This document shows positions 1 through 4,096 of a stretch of 7,640 bases of DNA, one piece after another. The notes under the pieces were generated by a model that searched no databases, was not told the DNA's origin, and saw only the letters and a list, made by a program, of their open reading frames with translations. The position numbers and the translations under genes are program-made. The number at the start of each line of letters is the position of its first letter. The stretch's first letter is position 1. The DNA lies in the NCBI GenBank assembly GCA_035325995.1, contig DAOKYU010000029.1:1-7640 (forward strand), written 5' to 3'. The DNA is from Thermodesulfobacteriota bacterium. Its GTDB lineage: Bacteria > Desulfobacterota_D > UBA1144 > Nemesobacterales > UBA2774.

Positions 1-37
1 ATGACAGAAGAGTGGGGATTCCTCGCTCGCTCGGAAT
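1..37. repeat. Hairpin repeat, ATTCC/GGAAT type (module B, first copy)
   Basis: The arms ATTCC (18-22) and GGAAT (33-37) flank a 10-base loop, TCGCTCGCTC. The upstream ATGACAGAAG matches the tail of the same module at 2865-2873, so the first part of this repeat probably lies outside the window. The same hairpin recurs at 806-827 and 2880-2901 with an almost identical loop. In two of the three places an R1 unit follows directly. It resembles in layout the short ATTCC-N-GGAAT repeats that are common in proteobacterial intergenic DNA. Confidence 0.75.
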
Positions 38-48
38 TGTTGTTCGAG

Positions 49-143
49 GTGACACACGCGTAGTGTGTTTCCCGGCGTAGCAGTGTGGCGGGCGGTAATG
101 GCGAGCCGTCGCTACTTCGATTGCCTGCGGGCGCTGTCCGCGT
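49..143 (+). repeat. R1 structured repeat, copy 1
   Basis: This is one unit of a dispersed, multi-hairpin repeat. Helix H1 is ACACAC (52-57) with GTGTGT (63-68). It is followed by the arm CGGCGTAGC (73-81), which can pair with GCTACTTCG (111-119) across the unit. A GC-rich pair follows (GCGG near 127 with CCGC near 138). The same order of elements is seen at 838-960, 2046-2434, 2600-2766 and 7122-7640. The 3' half lies inside the end of the minus-strand gene that stops at 112, and supplies its last codons and its stop. Confidence 0.75.
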
Positions 144-600
144 CGATGAATTTGCGGCAGTTGGGGACTGCGAAGGTTTTGCCTATGACGTCGCTTTCGG
201 ACCGGAGGAGGCTCGTGAAGATGCCGTTGTAGTCGTTGTCTACCCTGGCGTCCTGGACCTTGACCTTGCAGGTGCGCGAATCGAGCGTGCCGTGCGAGCT
301 TACGTAGACGGTGTGGTCGTAGACGGTGTACTCGCTGAGGACGTGGCGGTTACGGAGGGCGGCGATGCCGAAGACGGCGTAGTTGTCTTTGTCGATAGGC
401 TCGAGCGTCAGGGTTTTAAGAGTGCCTTCGCTCTGGTTGCCGACGCATTTCATCTTGCAGAAGAGGGCGATCTGCTCGTCGAGGATCGTTTCCTTTATGA
501 CCTTGTCGCGTATGTCGGCGGCGCGGGAAGGGGCGGACGATGCTGTCAGCAGGGCGGCCGCCGCGAGGATTAATGTCAGTGAAAATCGCGTCAGGAGCAT
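112..600 (-). CDS. Secreted four-cysteine protein of unknown function
   Basis: The protein has 162 residues when started at the ATG at 600; I do not recognise the family. I chose this start because it opens a good Sec signal peptide: a basic residue, a hydrophobic stretch over about residues 7-20 and a likely cut after SRA (residue 27). An in-frame ATG at 678 would add 26 polar residues in front and spoil the signal; neither start has a strong ribosome binding site. The mature part is about 135 residues with cysteines at 48, 52, 111 and 148, enough for two disulfides in the periplasm or outside the cell. The C-terminal residues RRQSK and the stop are written in DNA that belongs to an R1 repeat, so the natural end may once have been different. 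It has no operon partner in view; the upstream region is repeat-rich and shows no clear promoter. The reading frame is convincing, the function is unknown. Confidence 0.7.
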   Translation of the reverse strand: MLLTRFSLTLILAAAALLTASSAPSRAADIRDKVIKETILDEQIALFCKMKCVGNQSEGTLKTLTLEPIDKDNYAVFGIAALRNRHVLSEYTVYDHTVYVSSHGTLDSRTCKVKVQDARVDNDYNGIFTSLLRSESDVIGKTFAVPNCRKFIDADSARRQSK

Positions 601-720
601 TGGCTTGGTAAAAGTGTAGCTTATAGTTCGGGGAGTGCTATAGGCGATTTTTTGGGGGCGGTGTAGCGTCCGATTCATAGCACATATGTTAATCCGGGAC
701 TGCTCGAATCCTGCTTGTAC

Positions 721-830
721 ATCGGGAATCCAGTTTTAAAAATAAGAAAGGCAAAGGATTAACTGAATGGGTTCCTGCCTCCGCAGGAATGACAACAATA
801 AGGTAGATTCCTCGCTCGCTCGGAATCGTT
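721..830. repeat. Mosaic of short hairpin repeats (modules A and B)
   Basis: The block starts with ATCGGGAATCC and an AAAATAAGAAAGG-type stretch that recurs at 5240-5286. Hairpin A has arms TTCCTGC (772-778) and GCAGGAA (783-789) followed by TGACA. Hairpin B has arms GATTCC (806-811) and GGAATC (822-827) with the same 10-base loop as at 18-37. An R1 unit follows within a few bases. The order A, B, R1 is also implied at the start of the window. The rest of 601-1058 holds no gene: 601-720 is only the leader of the minus-strand gene. Confidence 0.75.
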
Positions 831-837
831 GCAGGAA

Positions 838-960
838 TGACACACACGTAAGTGTGTTACTCGACGCAGCAAATTGGATGCTCAAGCCACCGTAAGCGCG
901 GCTGGCGGCAATGGCAATACGCCGCTGCTTTGACTACAACACGCCACGAGTGCTGTAGTC
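838..960 (+). repeat. R1 structured repeat, copy 2
   Basis: H1 pairs ACACAC (842-847) with GTGTGT (852-857) around a GTAA loop. The arm CGACGCAGC (862-870) pairs with GCTGCTTTG (924-932). Relative to other copies (CGACGTAGC with GCTACTTCG) both sides have changed together, which keeps the helix. In the H4 position the copy has GACTACA (932-938) with TGTAGTC (954-960), extended by CAC/GTG, where other copies have quite different paired sequences. This is the most diverged but best-paired copy in the window. Confidence 0.75.
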
Positions 961-983
961 GAACGTATGACGCCGGGTTTGAG

Positions 984-1023
984 AAACATACTATATGTTT
1001 ATGGCGAGATTATGAGTTATAGT
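984..1023 (+). promoter_or_regulatory. Palindromic operator-like site and possible -10 box
   Basis: A perfect 17-bp palindrome, AAACATA-CTA-TATGTTT (984-1000), lies about 60 bp before the start codon of the acidic-protein gene. It is followed by TATAGT (1018-1023), a five-of-six match to the -10 consensus, with no good -35 box at the usual distance. That layout would suit an activator or repressor binding at or near the -35 region. The core ACATA-N3-TATGT recurs at 3149-3161. The palindrome is certain; a regulatory role is inference. Confidence 0.4.
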
Positions 1024-1058
1024 TTCAATAGTGGTCACGAAACCGGGAGGGATATGAG

Positions 1059-1511
1059 ATGAATAGACTGATTCTAGCTTCATTGCCGCTGCTCATGCTG
1101 GCGCTGGCGGCGGGGGCCGAGGCGTCGATCCGGACGGACGGGTTCACGCGGGCGGCGCCGGAAATCTCGAAGGCCGACGCGGGCGGGGCTGTCGAGCTTT
1201 GCCAGCAAGAGGAGACGTACGGCGACGATAACTATTACAACGATCAGGGTTACGAGGACGAATATTCGGACGAGTATACGGACGAGTACGGCAATGCGGT
1301 CCCCGGGGACCAGCCGGTCGAAGATGGATACGCCGAAGACGAATATGCCGACGACGAGGGTTACGAGGACGAGTATACGGACGAGCAGGGGTACCAGGAA
1401 GAAGAGGAATACGACGTCACACAAGACGATAATTATTACGATAAGGACCCGAGATCCCTTGTTCAGCCGGGGGATACGTTCGACCCGTTCTTGCCGCCGC
1501 CTAATCAGTAG
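1059..1511 (+). CDS. Secreted, highly acidic, tyrosine-rich low-complexity protein
   Basis: The protein has 150 residues. The ATG is preceded by GGGAGGG at a spacing of about 7. An N-terminal Sec signal peptide (hydrophobic over residues 4-20, likely cut after AEA near residue 22) sends it out of the cytoplasm. The core, residues 51-130, is extreme: 35 of 80 residues are Asp or Glu, 15 are Tyr, and one is Lys. It is built of diverged YEDEY/TDEY/GYEDEYTDE units, and the DNA carries a matching direct repeat (about 1246-1273 and 1358-1385), so the tract probably grew by internal duplication. The tail ends in a proline-rich FDPFLPPPNQ. One cysteine (48) stays in the mature protein. Such a chain should be disordered and strongly anionic, and could bind divalent metal or a cationic surface; no family or catalytic motif is visible. 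It is the first gene of a two-gene operon, 41 bp before the next start. Confidence 0.75.
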   Translation: MNRLILASLPLLMLALAAGAEASIRTDGFTRAAPEISKADAGGAVELCQQEETYGDDNYYNDQGYEDEYSDEYTDEYGNAVPGDQPVEDGYAEDEYADDEGYEDEYTDEQGYQEEEEYDVTQDDNYYDKDPRSLVQPGDTFDPFLPPPNQ

Positions 1512-1552
1512 CGGAACATCCGGCTGTCAAATTGCAAGCAGGGAGATTGTGA

Positions 1553-1873
1553 ATGAAGAACGCGATGTTTTTGTTGTTGATGGGGATCGCGCCGGCAGCG
1601 TTTTCGCCGGCGGCGGGGGCCGTGCCGGACGGCGCGGCGTATGAAGGGTTTCGAGGAAAGCCGGTCGTGATAGAGAGCGCCCAGATTCCACAAACGGGGC
1701 CGAACGATTTCGGACCGTTCCCGATGGACGGCGGAGAGAAGAAGGGATGCATGGAGACGTGCAGCGTGAAGGACGGCGGATATTACGGCGGGCAGGGGAA
1801 GGACGCTTCCACGCACGGCGGGGCGGAGAGCACGGACAGCGGCGGCGCGGGCGCGGGGGGCACGGAAGATTGA
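1553..1873 (+). CDS. Small secreted glycine-rich protein with CxxxC motif
   Basis: The protein has 106 residues; the family is not recognised. The start has GGGAG at a normal distance and lies 41 bp after the previous stop, so the two are very likely co-transcribed. The N-terminus is a Sec signal peptide (hydrophobic over residues 5-22, likely cut after AGA at residue 23). The mature part has about 83 residues, with the only two cysteines close together (CMETC, 66-70), able to form a local disulfide or hold a metal. The tail from residue 74 is rich in Gly, Ser, Thr and Asp and looks disordered. The shared operon with the acidic Tyr-rich protein suggests that both act at the same extracytoplasmic site. 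The small size and low complexity leave a little doubt, but the start signals, signal peptide and downstream terminator all agree. Confidence 0.65.
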   Translation: MKNAMFLLLMGIAPAAFSPAAGAVPDGAAYEGFRGKPVVIESAQIPQTGPNDFGPFPMDGGEKKGCMETCSVKDGGYYGGQGKDASTHGGAESTDSGGAGAGGTED

Positions 1874-1911
1874 GGTAAGTGTCCCAGGATTGAAATCCAG
1901 GATATCGAAGG

Positions 1912-1951
1912 CAGCGGGCGCGGAGGTTATCCGTTCCCGCTGTTTCTTTTT
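1912..1951 (+). terminator. Rho-independent terminator of the acidic-protein operon
   Basis: CAGCGGG (1912-1918) pairs with CCCGCTG (1936-1942). Inside, CGGA (1921-1924) pairs with TCCG (1930-1933) after a symmetric CG/TT internal loop. A T-rich run, TTTCTTTTT, follows. It lies 39 bp after the stop of the CxxxC-protein gene. From here to 2045 I see no gene and no clear signal. Confidence 0.85.
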
Positions 1952-2045
1952 AATGTATTGCTGCGCCGCGTCCGGCTTCGGCCAAGGCCTTCGCCGCGAT
2001 AAGCGGGCGGCTTGATAGTCTGGGATTCATAGGGTGGGGCGTGAA

Positions 2046-2434
2046 TCTATAGTGGATAAGGAGCGGTGAGTGGTAATAGCAAGGCTGCTGCTACTTTGAA
2101 TGTCAGCGGACACGGTCCGCCAGTGGCTGAAGGGGAAGTTCTATACTTAACTGGTAAGGGTGGTGCAGGGGTTTTCTACTTTTCCTTGATGAAAAGTAGC
2201 ACACACGAAGTGTGTTTTCCGACGAAGTACCTTCATGGATTTTTGCAACTGAAGTGCGAAAGGTGGTAATAGAAATGCGCTGCTACTTCGATTGCCAGCG
2301 GCAGCGAGCCGCCGGGCCGGACACGTAGTGTCGTTTTCGACATAGCATAGAAGGTGCTAAAGTCACTTGAAGCGCGTCAGGTGGTAATAGCAAGACTGCT
2401 GCTACTTCGGAATCCTGCACGCGTGGCGTGCAAA
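2046..2434 (+). repeat. R1 array with three consecutive units
   Basis: Unit one (from about 2046) lacks H1; it shows GTGGTAATAGC...GCTGCTAC and H4 GCGGAC (2106-2111)/GTCCGC (2115-2120), then a linker with its own hairpin, CTACTTTT (2176-2183)/AAAAGTAG (2192-2199). Unit two begins with H1 ACACAC-GAA-GTGTGT (2201-2215) and ends with H4 GCGGC (2298-2302)/GCCGC (2308-2312). Unit three begins with GACAC-GTA-GTGTC near 2320 and ends with H4 GCACGC (2417-2422)/GCGTGC (2426-2431). The H4 sequences differ but all pair. A short open frame across the linker, reading VFYFSLMKSSTHEVCF, is a by-product of the repeat. Confidence 0.8.
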
Positions 2435-2482
2435 ATCATCGTTCCTTCGCTAAATGCTCTAAATATTATACCCCCACCCTGA

Positions 2483-2505
2483 CCCTCCCCCTGGGAGGGG
2501 GAGGG
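2483..2505. repeat. GC-rich perfect hairpin of a widespread intergenic repeat
   Basis: CCCTCCCCCT (2483-2492) pairs perfectly with AGGGGGAGGG (2496-2505) around a GGG loop, preceded by CCCCCACCCTGA. From memory, hairpins of this CACCCTGACCCTCCCCC type occur between genes in many unrelated proteobacteria; in translation they give the familiar LTLPSPSQGEGQGGG string. It sits in the gap between two R1 segments. Apart from this hairpin, 2435-2600 holds nothing I can support. Confidence 0.75.
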
Positions 2506-2599
2506 AAGAGTAAGGTAGGTCGGATTTTTAACGTTCATAAGCTCGATGTCTTTTGCGTGGCAAGTCTGGTGATTAAATAGAACGGACGACCGGGCGTTG

Positions 2600-2766
2600 C
2601 TATGAATTTCCAAAGCTGCTACGTCGGATTCCGGCACGCGAGCACACGTATGTGTGTTTCTCGGCATAGCAACGAAGTTGCTAAAGTCACTTAAAGCGCG
2701 TCCGAAGAAAATGACAATGAGCCTGCTACTTCGAATTCCTGCGCACGTGGCCCGCCGGCCCGGAGG
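2600..2766 (+). repeat. R1 structured repeat, partial unit plus full unit
   Basis: The first part (GCTGCTACGTCGGATTCCGGCAC, split here only as 2615-2637) is the 3' end of a unit. The next unit begins with H1 CACAC-GTAT-GTGTG (about 2643-2656), followed by CGGCATAGC, then GCTAAAGTCACTT, AAGCGCGTC, and GCTACTTCG near 2729, and a GC-rich end at about 2740-2766. The segment GCTAAAGTCACTT is shared with the third unit of the 2046-2434 array, so the two are close relatives. The normally pairing GTGGTAATAGC stretch is altered here (GAAGAAAATGACAATGAG), so this copy looks decayed in its middle. Confidence 0.7.
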
Positions 2767-2841
2767 GGTATTGCTGCGCCGTTTACACAGCTTGCAATAT
2801 TATAGTCAAAGAATTCTTGATGGATTGCTGGCGGTAGTGGG

Positions 2842-2901
2842 TTCCCGATTAAAACGCTCGGGAATGACAGAAATGTGGTGATTCCTCGCTCGCTTGGAAT
2901 C
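2842..2901. repeat. Hairpin repeats, modules A and B
   Basis: Hairpin A: TTCCCGA (2842-2848) with TCGGGAA (2858-2864), followed by TGACAG. Hairpin B: GATTCC (2880-2885) with GGAATC (2896-2901) and loop TCGCTCGCTT. This is the same A-then-B order as at 772-827, but here no R1 unit follows. The left arm of hairpin A differs from the 772-778 copy and its partner has changed to match. Confidence 0.75.
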
Positions 2902-3200
2902 GGACAAAATAGGGACAAAGACGGGCTCTCGCATACGTTCGAGTCGTCGCGAATTTTGCCGAAATTATGTACTTACATGATAGATTTTGGAAATACTGCC
3001 GAGAGCGTGAAAATTATCCCGGCGGCGGCAGACGAAGGCGGCGCGTAAAAATTGCATAATTACAGCGCCTTAGGCTTCCGTAGGGATGTAGTCATAAATA
3101 CTACAGCGATGTCACTATAAAAAATTACACGCATGGTTGGTAATTTGGACATAAAATATGTTATATATAGTACGTCTTGCCGCGTTTACTAATAAGGGAA
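2902..3200. other. AT-richer stretch without a supported gene
   Basis: No open frame here has a usable start signal. The stretch has a 7-bp inverted pair GCTCTCG (2925-2931)/CGAGAGC (3000-3006) enclosing 68 bases, small hairpins inside it (AATTT-TGCCG-AAATT and ATGTA-CT-TACAT), GTAGT-N7-ACTAC near 3089-3105, and the palindrome ACATA-AAA-TATGT (3149-3161). AT-rich TATATATAG near 3162-3170 could serve as a -10 region for a transcript reading into the terminator at 3227. The composition differs from the R1 arrays on its left. Confidence 0.4.
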
Positions 3201-3201
3201 T

Positions 3202-3258
3202 GGGCAACCCGTATGGCGGCAGATTCGTGCCGCCCGGGCAGAAATGCCCGGGCGGCAC
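3202..3258 (+). promoter_or_regulatory. Possible attenuator: alternative hairpin overlapping a terminator
   Basis: GGCGGCA (3215-3221) can pair with TGCCGCC (3228-3234), which is also the left arm of the terminator stem (3227-3240). The two structures cannot coexist, the classic geometry of an antiterminator and terminator. A small GGG-CAA-CCC hairpin (3202-3210) lies just before. No known riboswitch or tRNA-sensing motif was recognised. The next gene starts at 3472 but has its own strong promoter at 3404-3431, so it could be driven from both. The terminator stem is far longer and more stable, so the alternative pairing may be incidental. Confidence 0.3.
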
Positions 3259-3265
3259 TTTTTTT
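3227..3265 (+). terminator. Very strong rho-independent terminator
   Basis: There is a perfect 14-bp stem, GTGCCGCCCGGGCA (3227-3240) with its complement (3245-3258), a GAAA tetraloop of the GNRA type and a run of seven T (3259-3265). The T-run makes it directional for plus-strand transcripts; on the other strand no T-run follows. No convincing plus-strand gene lies upstream before the terminator at 1912-1951, so its transcript is unknown. Confidence 0.9.
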
Positions 3266-3403
3266 ATCCCGTCCCGCCCGGCTCCGGATTCCAGTTTAGA
3301 GGCTCGATCTTCCCGTGTTCGTATCCGGAAATGATACAGAGACGCACCGGCTGTAAAATGCCGGTCCCCGCGCGCCGCTTCGCCCGGGTGCAATATCACA
3401 AAC

Positions 3404-3431
3404 TGGACAGGGCCCGGATCGCCCATATAAT
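3404..3431 (+). promoter_or_regulatory. Sigma70-type promoter of the MIase-like gene
   Basis: The -35 box TGGACA (3404-3409) matches five of six consensus bases, the -10 box TATAAT (3426-3431) matches all six, and the spacer is 16 bp. Transcription should begin near 3438, leaving a leader of about 34 bases before the ATG at 3472. This is the best promoter in the window and implies steady expression. Confidence 0.8.
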
Positions 3432-3471
3432 GTACGGTGAGAAAACATTCTGACTTGTCAGGAGGGGATAT

Positions 3472-3795
3472 ATGAAATACCTGGTAATCGGGTCTGAAGG
3501 GCCCGGTTTCTGTTCGGAGGAGGAGGCCGCGGACGTGCTGGAAAGCGTTATCATTCCGGCGTTCGACGAGCTTCTCGATCTCGAACACGAGGGGACGATT
3601 GTCGGCGGGCTGCCTGTGGGCGACCGCGGATTCGTCTTCATCGCGGATGCCGAATCGCACGACGATCTCGATCGTATACTGCGGTCGCTTCCGATATGGG
3701 GCGTGCTCGAATGGGAGGTTACCCCGCTTCAGGATTTTGACGCGAGGGCCCGGCAGGAGCGCACAATCCTTAAGAACCTGAAAGCGGGAGGATAG
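3472..3795 (+). CDS. Muconolactone-isomerase-like small protein (dimeric alpha/beta barrel type)
   Basis: The protein has 107 residues, cytoplasmic, with no signal peptide or membrane segment. The start has a strong GGAGGGG at 3461-3467. The sequence follows a ferredoxin-like alpha/beta order: strand MKYLVIG, a helix over about 17-40, a GGLPVGDRGFVFIADA strand pair (45-60), a helix HDDLDRILRSLP (63-74) and a last strand LEWEVTPLQDF (79-89). The end of the domain, SLPxWxxLEWEVTPL, is the hallmark of proteins annotated as muconolactone delta-isomerase family, which are around 95 residues. True muconolactone isomerase acts in catechol degradation, but many relatives in this fold have no known reaction, and no other catabolic gene is nearby, so I would not assign that activity. 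It appears to be a single-gene unit with its own promoter. A GCGGGA/TCCCGC hairpin spans the stop (3784-3804) but has no T-run. Confidence 0.75.
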   Translation: MKYLVIGSEGPGFCSEEEAADVLESVIIPAFDELLDLEHEGTIVGGLPVGDRGFVFIADAESHDDLDRILRSLPIWGVLEWEVTPLQDFDARARQERTILKNLKAGG

Positions 3796-4096
3796 TGTTC
3801 CCGCCGCTTGCATACGAACCAGCTCATCTGTAATTTCCTCATACACTCTACGGCCCGTTTCTCACATTCGCATTCACGGACGACTGATTCCAAACCCCGG
3901 GGGGGGGGGGAGCCCCTCCGGGGATATATCGACTCGCCGGAACTTCGCCTGATTCCGGGGCGCCCGGGCGGAGCCGCGCGCCGGCCGCCTCGCCGCCCTG
4001 CACACCCGGCTCTCAAATCTGCTGTTGAAATTAATCAGTTATCCTATAACATTTCTTGAGTCGGGGGGGGACTTGTCCCTCCGAGGGAGAACATTC
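3796..4096. other. Intergenic spacer with long G tracts and a weak promoter candidate
   Basis: No gene is supported here. A run of 12 G (3899-3910) is followed by AGCCCCTCCGGGG, and a run of 8 G (4063-4070) lies in the probable leader of the lipoprotein gene. A candidate promoter, TTGAAA (4025-4030) and TATAAC (4045-4050), has a spacer of only 14 bp, which is too short for a good sigma70 site. GGGAC-TT-GTCCC near 4068-4079 could fold just before the ribosome binding site. G runs this long are prone to slippage and to sequencing or assembly error. Confidence 0.5.

Noticed and set aside
112..678. Longer start at 678 for the four-cysteine protein
   Set aside because: It adds 26 polar residues before a clear signal peptide; the start at 600 fits secretion better, although neither has a strong ribosome binding site.
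2066..2269. Small open frame containing VFYFSLMKSSTHEVCF, with a similar string in a frame ending at 7340
   Set aside because: The shared peptide is encoded by the R1 linker hairpin and H1 and has no start signal; similarity comes from the DNA repeat, not from protein conservation.
2046..2434. CRISPR array
   Set aside because: Units are about 120 bp, diverged, and made of internal hairpins rather than short identical repeats with unique spacers; no cas genes are present.
2377..2667. Minus-strand open frame of 96 residues
   Set aside because: It crosses two R1 segments and the CCCTCCCCCT hairpin, giving the repeat-derived LTLPSPSQGEGQGGG string; no ribosome binding site.
2977..3048. 23-codon open frame starting MIDFGNTAESVK
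   Set aside because: No ribosome binding site and no context; too short to support without conservation data.
3175..3265. SRP (4.5S) RNA, c-di-GMP or fluoride riboswitch in front of the terminator
   Set aside because: The conserved sequence motifs of these RNAs as I know them are absent.
3115..3846. Minus-strand open frame of 243 residues
   Set aside because: It is the antisense shadow of the MIase-like gene and also covers its promoter and the terminator hairpin; no signal supports it.
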